NCBI GenBank assembly: GCA_037501455.1
Contig: CM074856.1
Coordinates: forward strand, 91,338,001 to 91,402,000
Length of the DNA: 64,000 nucleotides
Source of the DNA: Lantana camara
Taxonomy: Eukaryota; Streptophyta; Magnoliopsida; Lamiales; Verbenaceae
Direction: 5' to 3'
The notes under the pieces are model-generated. The model was not told where the DNA came from and ran no database searches. It saw only the letters and a program-made list of their open reading frames with translations. Within the stretch, counting starts at the first letter, position 1. The number at the start of each line of letters is the position of its first letter. The translations under genes and the position numbers were made by a program. Positions 49,768 to 60,063 of this stretch are shown here, one piece after another.

Positions 49768-50061
49768 ACTTTTCTTTTAAAAGTTGAAAGCTATCCTCAT
49801 GCCTCGTCCCACTCAAACTTAACCATCTTCCTAGTCAATCGGGTTAAAGGAGCTGTAATCTTCGAAAATCCTGTACAAAGCTTCGATAGTAATCTGCCAA
49901 ACCCCAGAAACGCTACCTGATCAATCCAAAACTCGCTTTTACTAAACTTAGCATACAATCCGATGCTCTCTTAAAGTCTCCAACAAAATTCTGAGGTGCC
50001 TTGCATGATCCTCTGGAGTTCTCGAATAAACCCAAATGTCATCGAAGAAGATTACCACAAC
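49768..50061 (-). pseudogene. Reverse transcriptase fragment (M1 unit 2)
   Basis: Copy of 42740-43033, with the FFDD motif and the same frame breaks. Confidence 0.8.
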
Positions 50062-51441
50062 TTATCCTTCCATCAGAACTGAACACTCCCGAACCAACTG
50101 ATCTGTCTGAAGACTACCACCCAGTGGCGAACTCACCAAACAACAAGAAGAAAAGCAAATAACAGGCAAGCACAGAATAGCAACTAAGTCACAAGGAATA
50201 AAGAAATGCGTAACACTCGAATCAAAAAGTGCATGAAAGAGTGCATGAATGCTCATGTTATGTATGCATAGGGTACCTTCTACCGCTGCTGGGGGATCGA
50301 TCTCTGCATCTTGCTCTTCACCTTCAAGGGCGTAAGCACGAGCCTGGATCATTGGCCTTTGAACTCCCTTTTTAAATCCCGGAGTCTTGTCGGGGCATAT
50401 ATCCGCCCTATGATCAGCTTTTCCACATATTAAGCATAAACCCAACCTCTTCCAGCAGTTGTGATAGTTGTGAGTTGGCCCTCCACAATATGTGCATGGT
50501 GGCTTGGAGAATCGTGCTTCATTCGGACCTTGTCGATCCCTTGTTGGTGCAGGCAAAGCTTTGAGAGCCGGTGGAGTTTGTCCTCCCATTCTTGGCTTCT
50601 TAAATGGAATCTTAGGAGGGGAAGTAGCTTGAACCATAGGTCGCTTTCCCGAACTTGTTTCAGAACCTCGCTCCATCAGTGGCCTAAAAATCGGATCTTT
50701 CTTCTTATACTCCTCTTCTTGAACTAGAGCCCTCTGTACCGTATCGGCAAAAGACTCAAAATTGTGACCTGCTTGACCGTGTCTCAAATCCTGTCTTAAT
50801 CCCGCAATAAATTTCCTTGACTTTCTCTTCTCATCCCGGGTGACGTGAGGAGCATATTTCCCGAGTCTATTGAATACGGCGAGGTATTGAGTCACCGTAC
50901 GAGCCCCTTGCTTTAATTCCATAAACTCTTGCTCCTTCCTCTCTCTTACCACTTCCGGTATAAAGCATTCTCTGAATTCTCTTTTAAAGACCTCCCAAGT
51001 CACTTCCTCTTCATCCACTTCAAGTTTCTCTCTAGTTCGTTCCCACCATTCATACGCATCTCCATCCAATTGGAATATAGCAAATTGGGCCTTCTCATGC
51101 GTGGTGAATTGTCGGACCCCAAATATCCTCTCTAGTCGAATCAACCAACCCTCCGAGATCGAATCGTCGATAGAACCAGAAAATCGAGGGGGGTTGTAAC
51201 TCAGAAACACCTCATGAGGATCTCTATTGTTATGGTTTAGTGGAGGAGCTTGTTGTCCTACTGGTTGTGGTGGGGGAGCTTGAGCCCTTCTATGCTCAAC
51301 GTAGTTGAAAACCGCTTCCATGAAATTCCCCATATCCATCGGTGGTGCTTGTGGTTGAGGTGGAGGCGTAGGGGATCGATCATGATGACGACGGCGCCCT
51401 GGAGATCTCTCACGATGTCTACGTGGAGGCATCCTGTTCAA
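50062..51441 (-). CDS. Gag-protease polyprotein of gypsy element (M1 unit 2)
   Basis: 459 codons, with translation identical to unit 1: gag domain, two zinc knuckles and the altered FDSSVTHF protease site. Because this protein is identical although each unit's pol is broken, the identity reflects recent duplication, not selection. Confidence 0.85.
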   Translation of the reverse strand: MNRMPPRRHRERSPGRRRHHDRSPTPPPQPQAPPMDMGNFMEAVFNYVEHRRAQAPPPQPVGQQAPPLNHNNRDPHEVFLSYNPPRFSGSIDDSISEGWLIRLERIFGVRQFTTHEKAQFAIFQLDGDAYEWWERTREKLEVDEEEVTWEVFKREFRECFIPEVVRERKEQEFMELKQGARTVTQYLAVFNRLGKYAPHVTRDEKRKSRKFIAGLRQDLRHGQAGHNFESFADTVQRALVQEEEYKKKDPIFRPLMERGSETSSGKRPMVQATSPPKIPFKKPRMGGQTPPALKALPAPTRDRQGPNEARFSKPPCTYCGGPTHNYHNCWKRLGLCLICGKADHRADICPDKTPGFKKGVQRPMIQARAYALEGEEQDAEIDPPAAVEGTLCIHNMSIHALFHALFDSSVTHFFIPCDLVAILCLPVICFSSCCLVSSPLGGSLQTDQLVRECSVLMEG

Positions 51442-51609
51442 GAAACACTAATATGCATGCTATCTTTAGTCCATGCATGCAAGTGCAATTAATTCAATCA
51501 AAATTCAGGATTTAGAGCACACAAGCACGTAAACAATGCATATGCAACACATTGACAAGTTGTTCCTAAAGCCGAACGACCTAACTGACTCAACACGACA
51601 CTAGAGCCC

Positions 51610-51638
51610 GGGTTTTGCAACCCTAAGCTCTGATACCA
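51610..51638 (-). promoter_or_regulatory. PBS and leader hairpin (M1 unit 2)
   Basis: PBS at 51627-51638 and GGGTT-GCAA-AACCC at 51610-51623. The LTR next to it is truncated, so this unit has no complete 5' LTR. Confidence 0.85.
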
Positions 51639-51646
51639 CTTAAGGA

Positions 51647-52396
51647 TGTAGCACCCGAGCGTAAGGTACCACATCCCCCGCACCGAGACCCGACCCGTAT
51701 ATGAAATGGAAGTCCATACACGTGCCGAATCCGCGGCGAACGGGGACACAACACACACGCTATGCTAGGCGGGACTAACCCTTGAACCAATCAGTGCAGG
51801 AATCATAAAATCAGAGCTAAAATAGAATGCGGAAGCAAGAACTACATAACATGTATACAATGAGCTAACAAGCTCCAAAAATAGATATACAAAAGCATTC
51901 CTTAATCAACGGCGCTCATGGCCTACAAAAATCATAACGCTCCAAACTAAAATTATAATCATAAGCAAAATATCAACAAGAGTATGAATATGAGACAAAA
52001 GGAAGTGCTAAACACGAATGCACGACCTAGACGACTTGTATTCCCGCCTAGCACTCCTATACCTGCACAAAACAGCTGAAAAACAACCGGGTTCAGTCTA
52101 AAAGAGACTGGTGGGTATAAAATCGGGGCATAAGATATATAATATCGCATAAATTAAACACATACATGCAAGCCCTAATCCCGTGTGAAGTTTGAAAGGA
52201 ATTTACCAAGTGGTTAAAACAATAGAAAACATCAACGGGATTACGACGTTCATATTCATTCATAATTGTTCATAAGGGTTTAAGCTCGGCGAGTGAGCGT
52301 GCACAATCTCCAACCTTCTCCTCGTGTAATCATATCATAATTATTGGTTATCACACATATCTTTCGTGCACATACAAAAATGATCATAATCATACA
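51647..52396 (-). repeat. M1 LTR copy 3, truncated
   Basis: Matches 44619-45368, then stops. About 3.25 kb of LTR, including its element-5' end and promoter part, is missing. Position 52397 is a single base matching neither side, and M2 LTR sequence resumes at 52398. Confidence 0.95.
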
Positions 52397-52397
52397 A

Positions 52398-54393
52398 AGA
52401 AAATGCATATTAAATCATCCAATATCACAGGGTTCAATTATAATGTTAGAATTAAGCATCAAGTTCATGTCGAGTTATAAAGTGCATAAGTAAGAGCAAC
52501 TTGATTATATAAACATACAAAGTTGTTGTACGTGGATGGCATGCTTGATACAAATAAAGAGTGCATTTAATTCACTTAAAGTCATACTTTACAACTTCAC
52601 AAAATGTTTGGTACACAAGCTCAAGTCACATTCATAGTTTCATAAATATTACACTAACACTCCTTCATATCTAAACACATATCATAAATTCATCACATCG
52701 GGATTCAAATTGTAAATCGAAACATTCATGCATATCACAATCCATTCAATACATGTTTTCATATACGATTGGAATACATCTCGATCAACAAACCAACAAT
52801 AACCAATTTATTTGCACTTAAAACAATTAATTCAAATAATCACAATTACGCAAAATAATTCATAATAAATAAACCGAGTGTCCGATTAACGAACGGAAAG
52901 TGGCGTTGAACTCACCACAACGAGACGAACATTCTGACCAAACGCCGCCGGAACGCCACCACTGTAGCTACCGGAATTTGGCCGGACCGCCGACGGGCCG
53001 CCGTCAAAAGTCGCCGGAAAAATCCCGAAAAATCATTCCTGAATGAAGTCTTCGTGCCCGTTCTGAATCCTCAATCAATTTCTGTAAATTCGAAGCCGAT
53101 TGTCCTAGATCTGAAATCTAAGAGCACGAAAACCCTAAATCTTCAAACTCAAATTACTTCCAAACCGGTGAACCAAAATGCGATCCGAAAGAGGTGTTGA
53201 CTTACCCATGATGAGCTCTTCGAAAGCCCTAAGGTAGCTTTCCGGAAAAATCCTCGGAGCTAGTGCCGCCGTTGCACCGCCACTTTGCCGCCGCCGATCC
53301 GCCGCCAAACCACCGAATCTGGAGTCGCCTGATCACAGGTCACTAGTTCTCGTCGTTCCGAACAACTTTCATGAAGAGCCCGAGACCAAAAGATGGCCGG
53401 AAAAGGCCCCCGTTGGCCGCCGAAGTTTCTGCCGCCGCCGCTACAGTAACTCGCGCTGACGCCGCGAGCTTTGGGCGGCGCGTGCAGAGCCTTCTCTGCT
53501 CCGATTGCCACGAATCCGACGTTAACCGAAGTGCCTGGAAGTCTACTTTCTGGTTCCAAGGCGCGTGTACCAAGGAAATGGCCGGAAAACGCCCCGAAAC
53601 GCCGGCGAAGTGGCGACGGTCTGACAGCTCCGCCGCTGCTACTGAAATCCAGCCATAACTCCGCCACCGTTCATCTTTAGGCCTTGAAATTGGTACTCTT
53701 ACGTCGGTCTCGCCGAGATAATCGAAATGGACTATTCATTTGTTGAATTCCGTCGAGAAACGATCGAGTTATGGGCTCGTAACCGAAGCCGCGATAGTAA
53801 CCCGCGGGAGAGAGAAAGTGGGAGAGGAGAGAGAGAGAGAAAAGGGATTGGGAGAAATGTGTCTTGTGCACAAGCTATATACAACCGGGTATCCTTATCG
53901 CGTAGCAAAGATAAATATCGCGTACAAATAATCGTAAATAAAATTGGTAAAGTTACGAATAAACATTCAAACTCCGAATTAATTTTACAAATAAAAGTGA
54001 AATAGAGATTTATCAATTAGAGTTTAATTGAATTTAATTTTAGAAACTTTTCGTATAATTTAGCGGCACTTTGTAAACACATGATTGACAATTAATCTCA
54101 AGGAATTCAAGTAAACCGAAATTAAACAAGTTAAGTAACATGATGAATTTGAAATCAACTTGACAATTATTTCATGGAATAAATTTGAATTAAATCAAAT
54201 TAGATAGTTAGGGTTAAATAGGCGCGTAATTAATCAAGTTGCAATTAATCTTAGAATAATTCGAATGAACACATATTAAATTAGATTTACATTAAATCAC
54301 ATAATTCAAGAACTCTTAAATTAAACACACATAAGTGTAGAGACTTACTTATTGATGTCGTAAGAACGCCCTTCGAGAAAACGGGGCGTCACA
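52398..54393 (-). repeat. M2 5' LTR, part after M1
   Basis: Matches 32054-34049 with an offset of 20344 and about six substitutions. Its frames on both strands repeat those of the left LTR and are not counted as genes. Confidence 0.95.
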
Positions 54394-55798
54394 TCCCAAG
54401 GCTGCCATTTCAAATGGCACGGCCGTGTTGAGTTTTCAAAGAAAACGGACACGGCCGTGTCCGAGGTTTAAAAATCAGAAAATTCAAAGTCGATGGCTTG
54501 ACACGGCCGTGTTACATTTTCAAAGGATTTGGACACGGTCGTGTCCGAGGTTAAAATCAGAAAAAATTCCAAGTCGATAGCCCAACACGGCCGTGTCCAT
54601 TTTCAGTTCAAACGTGTCAGCTCTTCGTTTTGAAAGAAATAACAGATCATCAGCTCTGTTACGCGAGGGAAAAGCTTTGCAAAACAGGGCAGCCACCAAG
54701 AAGCTCTCAACCCACACTTAGACATGCTTTCAAGCCACAAAACTCATCTCATTCATACAAGCAAGAATTCATCCACAAAGTTGGCAAAAGATCACCCAAT
54801 AACAAGCTTTCAATCATGGAGGTTTCAAGCTTCAACAATGGTAACTCATACTATACTCCACCAACATGAAATCTAAGCATAAGGAAATGATAAGGAAGTT
54901 TCAATCATCATCTTTCATGCATCGAACCTCACTTTAAACCAAGGAAAAACATGGAACCAAGAATTCATATCATTTATTCATTTTCAAGCTTTCTTCATGC
55001 CACATGATTCTCCAACTTAAATCAAGATACAATCGGGAGAAAATGGAGAGGAGAACAAGGAGGAAACAATACATATCCTACCTTGGAAGAAGATGAAGGA
55101 TTGGATGATCTTGAGCTCAAGGTTGGTTTGATCAAAACGAGGGTTTCTTGGCTTCTCTTCCTTACTCTTGCCATGGTTGCTTTGATCGATCAAAATGGAA
55201 GAAAAGGGGTAGGAAATGCTGATATCTAATAAGGAAATGGGTAGGATATGGGTTGGTCCAAGTCCGGTTCGTTTAAGAAAAGGTTCAAACAAGTTATAAC
55301 ATCGAGGTTATGAAACGGTTCATTGTCAAAGGTTCAAATGATGTCGAACAGGTACAAGGTCAAGTTTAATGGATAGGTATCGTCGAAAAAAGTTCAACGC
55401 CGGTTACGGATCTCGATTTCGAGGTCCGGAGCTCAAGATATCGCTAAAACCGTTCATGGTGGCCTATTATGCAAATAGGTCCCTAAACTTTCAAAAAGTG
55501 GCAATTAAGCCCAAACTCAATTTCCAATTGAGTCCAAAACATTCAAATACAACAAAATTAAGTCCACGGATTACACGAAACACGTAAGTTCATTCAATTA
55601 ACACCACATTCACAGAATTCACATTTTCACAAATCCGATCCCATATTCATAGCTCATAAAGACAATCATAAGAAATTTTAAACAAATAAATCAAATTATA
55701 ACGAATTCAATTAACAAATCAAAATATAAAAATCACATAATTAAATGTAAATACGCACGTAACACTTACCTGCACGTGTGAAAACTCGGGGCGTCACA
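54394..55798 (-). other. Solo LTR S, right part
   Basis: Starts with the M2 target copy TCCCA, contains the ACACGGCCGTGT palindromes and ends CGGGGCGTCACA. No genes. Confidence 0.85.
54417..54598. repeat. Palindrome array in LTR S
   Basis: GGACACGGCCGTGTCC at 54447-54462; variants at about 54417-54429, 54500-54513, 54531-54546 (central T for C) and 54584-54598. The units are separated by A/T-rich spacers containing AAAATCAGAAAA and AAGTCGAT. Confidence 0.85.
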
Positions 55799-56582
55799 TA
55801 ACTATTTATCCAAGTATTCATAACTCCAACAAATCTAGCTCAAAATTGGGGATGCATGGATTAAAATGACCAAAATTGAATGTAGATTACAATTATATAC
55901 TCACCTTTTGAATTGGATGAAGTTTGGAAGAGATTAGAGCTCAAAATCTCTCAAATTTGAATAGTGGCGAAATGGGTTTTGGTGTTAGGCTTTGACTGAG
56001 CTTTTTCTTCCTTCTCTTGAGTGAGGAACGAAATAGGAGTTGGTTCATCAGATAGGGGGCTTAACTAAGGTCATTTAGGGTCAAACCATGGTTAATTTGG
56101 TCAAGTATGGGGAACGTTATGATTAAAATGGCTAAGTGTGGTCATATAGGCGGGTTGGGCTTGTTTCGGTTGAATTTCAGGGGTTCAAACGGGCTTAGAA
56201 AAATATGAGGTTTAATCCATTGACCAAGAATCGTCGATACAAAGTCAACGGAGGTGACAGAATTCAGATCTGAATTCTCGAGCTCAAGATATGTCACCCG
56301 GAACCAAAGGTGAGCTAATTCTCTTTAGCCCCCGTTTTGTTTCCAAAACTCGAAATAAATCCAAAACCCAAACAAATGAGTCCAAAAACATAAAACGAGC
56401 ATATAGATATGTTCATAACACATAAATCTCCAACATACCAAATTTACACATAAATCGAAAATCAATTCATATAAGAACGGCACGCGATCATATCACATAA
56501 GGGCATAACGTTCAAAAATTCATAAGAAAATTCAAATTCAACTAATATAAACAAATAAAAGAATTAAATATATAAAAGAAAA

Positions 56583-56631
<49 letters not shown>

Positions 56632-56690
56632 TACGCAATTTGGTAAACACATACGTCATACCTGTATGGCCGAAAAGTCGGGACGTTACA
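55799..56690 (-). repeat. LTR R, right part
   Basis: Resembles the M1 LTR in order: GGATGAAGTTTGGAAGAGA, CTCAAAATCTC, then CCATGGTTAATTTGG, ending GTCGGGACGTTACA at 56690. A (TA)n run lies at 56586-56629. No PPT follows, so R is either a solo LTR or the 5' LTR of a minus-strand element whose body lies left of the window. Confidence 0.8.
56586..56629. repeat. (TA)n microsatellite
   Basis: Alternating T and A near the right end of LTR R. Confidence 0.9.
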
Positions 56691-56893
56691 AAGCCTGTCC
56701 CGAATCAAAATATAAAATTTAACAAAGCATACTTATACAAACGTGCGATCAATTCAAACAAACTTATACAGTTTACAAATGCAAATGGTGTCTCCCGTTC
56801 GCTACTATTTGGTTCATATACGGACTTCCTATTTCGTATGTGGATTGGGCTTTAGTGTGGGGGATGTGATGATCCATCGTATGGAGTGCTGCA
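56691..56893 (+). repeat. Old plus-strand LTR 3' end fragment
   Basis: From about 56790 it resembles the end of the P1 LTR: CCCGTTCGCTA, then GGTTCATATACGGA, CATTTCGTATGTG-like, GGGGGATGTGATG, ending GTGCTGCA at 56893. More diverged than any other LTR here, so probably an early insertion next to the gene. Confidence 0.6.
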
Positions 56894-56912
56894 AGAGCTA
56901 ATTCTATGGGGT

Positions 56913-57017
56913 AAGTTATATTAGATATTAGCCAATAAGGGTTGGTTCAAGTTATTCTCTTCAAGACAATTCATTTTCTAATGTGTTCAAAAAAAAAAAA
57001 AAGTTATACTAGATATT
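56913..57017 (+). mobile_element. Short poly(A)-tailed retroposon fragment (SINE-like) with 17-bp TSD
   Basis: AAGTTATATTAGATATT (56913-56929) and AAGTTATACTAGATATT (57001-57017) differ by one base and flank a 71-bp insert (56930-57000) ending in a run of A. Long TSDs and an A tail are marks of LINE-machinery insertion. GGTTCAAGT inside resembles a pol III B box, so a truncated tRNA-type SINE is possible. Confidence 0.65.
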
Positions 57018-57023
57018 TTTATT

Positions 57024-57032
57024 TTTGGCGCC
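57024..57032 (+). promoter_or_regulatory. E2F-type site upstream of MSH7
   Basis: TTTGGCGCC matches the E2F consensus TTTSSCGC and lies about 70 bp before the ATG. S-phase control by E2F is usual for plant replication and repair genes. The role here is inferred. Confidence 0.6.
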
Positions 57033-57101
57033 AATTTTCCGCTCTCTCTCCTTCTAAAGAGGAAGCACCCGCCCGCTCGACCTCAGCCCACAGAAATCGA
57101 A

Positions 57102-57991
57102 ATGCAGCGACAAAAATCAATACTTTCATTCCTGAAAAAACCTAAAAACCCCGGGGTGGTAAACCCATCATTCTCGATGCTTCTGATGAAGAAATAAAAG
57201 GAATTGATCCCCCACCTGAGAAGGTGCCATATCAGATCTTTGCCAATAGCCGACCTTCGCTCTTCTCCAGCATCAAACACAAGTTCGTGAAAGTCGATCA
57301 TAGTAAAAACTCCTCATCCAACTCCAGGTGCTTGTTTGGTGGATTATTTTCTTCTTCGTCTTCCTTTCTTTTAAGGAAGCATGATGGAAATGTTTGGGCA
57401 CTTTGATACTGTTTTATTTTGATTATTCTCTTGCAGAAATGCATTAAAAATGATAACGGAGAGCCTAGCTTAATTTTCTTTCTCTCCTTGTTTTTTAGTT
57501 CCCGAGTGCTCTAACTTTGGAATAAGTGATTAGGAGTATAGGGCCAATGCATTGGTATATTGGTTATGCTGCTAAGAAATGGAATTCTAATTTGCAACCA
57601 CAGATCGCATTCCAGAATTTAGTTAAACTTCTATAGCCTGTAATTTTATTTTTGAAGCAGGGAATTGGGGACATTCATGTCGGGAACTGAAATTAAATGT
57701 GTCTATGAAGGTAAAAATATCACAAGCAACCAATATCATCATGAAATATAATCCAACAATGGTCTTAACTTATAAGAAAGTAAACTTTAATTTTAGTATT
57801 TAAAATTTTTTTAGACTCAAGTTTCAGTGATTTTGTAATTTAATTTGCAACTTTCAAGAAACGGGCTTATCTTATGCATTACATGAAGTATTTATCAAGT
57901 ATAAACATGTACATTTTTTCCTCGTTATGGTAACATGCAGGACCAATGTGGATAGTACTTCAGAGTGTTCAGTCTTTTCCCCGGAAATTCT
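57102..57991 (+). pseudogene. MSH7: MSH7 mismatch-repair gene, 5' part, broken
   Basis: MSH7 pairs with MSH2 in the plant-specific MutSgamma complex that recognises some base mismatches in the nucleus. Exon 1 (57102-57327) begins MQRQKSILSFLKK, an N-terminal PIP-box-like motif for PCNA, close to the start I recall for Arabidopsis MSH7. A frame change near the A5C4G4 run (57144-57156) puts the start codon frame into a TAA at 57195. In the other frame DASDEE, PPPEKVP and SLFSSIKHKFVKVD follow, matching the MSH7 N-terminal region. A donor CAG/GTG at 57327 and an acceptor ATGCAG at 57940 bound an intron. Exon 2 (57941-57991) stays open for 17 codons (TNVDSTSECSVFSPEI) until the C1 LTR cuts it at 57992. 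The MutS domains would lie beyond C1. The frameshift could be a sequence error; the insertion is not in doubt. Confidence 0.8.
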
Positions 57992-59932
57992 TGTTGGAAA
58001 ACAGGAATCAGAAAGCAGCGGAAATTTAAAAATTTTCCAATAGAAAGGATTTTAGACTCGCAATCGTGAATCCAAATTCGTAGAGATTAGAAACTTACTT
58101 TTCAATAATCTTTCTTGAAGCGTTTCAAGCCACCCAAGAACGCTCTTCTCGCGGCTTGATCCCCTCTCCTTGGTAAAGCTCGAATGTTCAAAACTTCTAA
58201 CTTGAAGCTCTCTAGAGATAGTCCACCAACTTGATTACAATGTAACTAGTAAGGATGTTATTTCTCTAGTTAGTGTTTAGGCTTAACCTAGGGTTTATTT
58301 GATCTTGGAGAAAGGATGGTGTTCAACACATGAACCAAAAGAATTCAATCAATTACCCTCTAAGGGGAGCTCGAGCTCCCCTATATATAAGTAGAGAGGG
58401 GCGGCCGAAATCCTAGTCCTTATGGACTAAGGATTTTAGTCACTCTCTCTTATTACTTGATCATCAAGTAATTTTAAACTTTGACTTTGAATTCTAATTC
58501 AAATCAATTTTTAAGAGAGCTAAAATATTCAAACCCTTTTGGATAATATTATACTTTATTTATTAATAAATAAATAACTTATTTATCCAATTAATTAATT
58601 CACAATTAATTAAATAGATTAATTTCTCCAAAATAAGACTTTCATTTTAATTCAAAATTAAACCATAGTCTATTAAATAATTAACACATTATTTATTTAA
58701 TACATAAATAAATATATACACGTGTGAGACACGTGTCCCAAGGACAGGTGCCACTCACGCGACCCACACGTGTGATTCACACGTGTGGAACCCTCTTGGC
58801 TCGATTAACTCGTTTAATCATTTCAAAGCCTCAACTCATGTAACCAAGTTGTTGTATGTGACCCTCTAGGTTCTCAATTCAATTAGCAGTGACCCTAAAT
58901 AATTAATTCACTAATTAATTAATCAGTCCACAGATTAAACGACCATAGTCTAGCAACAGGTGTTTAACCCCTAGCTGAATTGGAATGTATTGATACGACA
59001 GAACCTTTAAGTCATTGATTCATGTGAGATACAATCCTCCTACCTACTATCTCTCAACCAAGATCTAGGGTAAGGGAATAATCAAAACCCTAATAATCTG
59101 GTCTTAAAGCTAAGTGCATTTCATATCCATTTGATCTCAATCCAAGAAACTCTTTTCTCGATGTCTTGATCTACTGCCTTGGCCAAGGACTCCATATGGC
59201 ATATGAATGACTTACACAATAAGAGATCACCTTGCATATGCAAGTGTAGGTCCTTTCTTGATTCTCATTCACTTTTATGAGTCACTTGTGCAGCCCCAGT
59301 ATAAGTCTTGAATCAGTTGTCTAAGGCGACACCCTTTAAAGCTTATACCTAAGACTACAGAGTTAACTCACAAAGTGACATGGAACCTCAAGTCTAAGGA
59401 TCAATTAATCACATCAATGACTCGTGAGATATTTCCTAATCTGGAAGTTTCCATTTCCTGAAATAGAAACTTCCTTTCTCATGTAGGAATCTTCTCACAC
59501 GGGGCACCTTGATGAACTTACTTATTGAAGTAAGCACCCACATGTATCACGCACGTATCAACTATACACTTTGTACCTCCATGAAACAAGGTGGTCCTTC
59601 TTAAGGGCGTGATCCCACAAGCAAGCCTTAAAGGAGTCAGGTTGACACTCCCACTGTCTGTAGGACTCATCGGCTTGGAGTATTTTACTAATCATGACTT
59701 ATGTGATATAGGGCTCGTTTTATGAACCACTTCACCTAAATGGTAGAGTCCTAAAGTCATCAGGATTAGGGGAGTTCTCATACATGCACAGCTAAAGTAA
59801 ACGCATACCAAACAAGAGCATATAAAGAAGTGTTGCCTCAATTCGTTATTTTATTCAAAGATTGTCTGTGATTACAATAAGGAAAAGTACAAAGCGGATA
59901 TACAATCGGCTTTTAGGGAACTATTCCTAACA
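57992..59932 (-). repeat. C1 3' LTR
   Basis: 1941 bp; plus-strand reading TGTTGGAAAACAGG...ACTATTCCTAACA, i.e. TGTTAGGAATAGT...CCAACA in element orientation. Confidence 0.95.
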
Positions 59933-59948
59933 ATCTCCCACTTTCCCA
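59933..59948 (-). promoter_or_regulatory. C1 polypurine tract
   Basis: The minus strand reads GGGAAAGTGGGAGAT directly before the 3' LTR. Confidence 0.85.
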
Positions 59949-60063
59949 TCAAAGCCATTCTGAAGCTACTCTAAGTCCCATCTTCTTAAGATGACCTTGG
60001 AAAGCTTCTCGACTGAGGGGTTTAGTAAGTGGATCTACCACGTTCGCTGCTGATGCGACCCTT

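Larger units (their letters stand above)
37591..52397 (-). mobile_element. Tandem array of gypsy chromovirus M1: LTR-interior-LTR-interior-truncated LTR
   Basis: LTRs at 37591-41592 and 44619-48620 (4002 bp each) and 51647-52396 (751 bp retained, counting from the plus-strand left end). The interiors are 41593-44618 and 48621-51646. The repeat period is exactly 7028 bp, and I saw only two differences between the units (38865 A against 45893 G; 40894 T against 47922 C). Unequal recombination between LTRs would give this layout; an assembly duplication is the alternative. Interiors of 3.0 kb are short for a gypsy element because pol has internal deletions. The left flank is TTAAT, and the matching TSD was lost with the right end. 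Confidence 0.9.
30425..54393 (-). mobile_element. LTR retrotransposon M2 (non-coding, gypsy-type) with M1 array nested in its 5' LTR
   Basis: Left (3') LTR is 30425-34049; the interior is 34050-36406; the right (5') LTR is 36407-37590 plus 52398-54393. The 5-bp TSD TCCCA lies at 30420-30424 and 54394-54398. The PBS is at 36387-36398 and the PPT at 34050-34064. The shared parts of the LTRs differ at about eight positions (e.g. 32740/53084, 33189/53533), roughly 0.25 percent, so this too is recent. The 2357-bp interior has no gag or pol. M1 entered the right LTR at 37590/37591, and 445 bp of LTR (equivalent to 31609-32053) was later lost. Confidence 0.95.
28938..55798 (-). mobile_element. Solo LTR S (gypsy), interrupted by M2
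   Basis: Plus-strand reading starts TGTAACACCCGAGCGC at 28938 and ends CGGGGCGTCACA at 55798. The TSD TAACT lies at 28933-28937 and 55799-55803, inside LTR R. Own sequence is 28938-30424 and 54394-55798, about 2.9 kb once the duplicated M2 target is discounted. No PBS or PPT is next to either end, so it is a solo LTR. Element M2 fills the rest. It has its own palindrome family (54417-54598). Confidence 0.9.

Noticed and set aside
41744..51441. Active autonomous gypsy element in M1
   Set aside because: The reverse transcriptase and integrase each lack essential parts in both units, and the protease site is altered.
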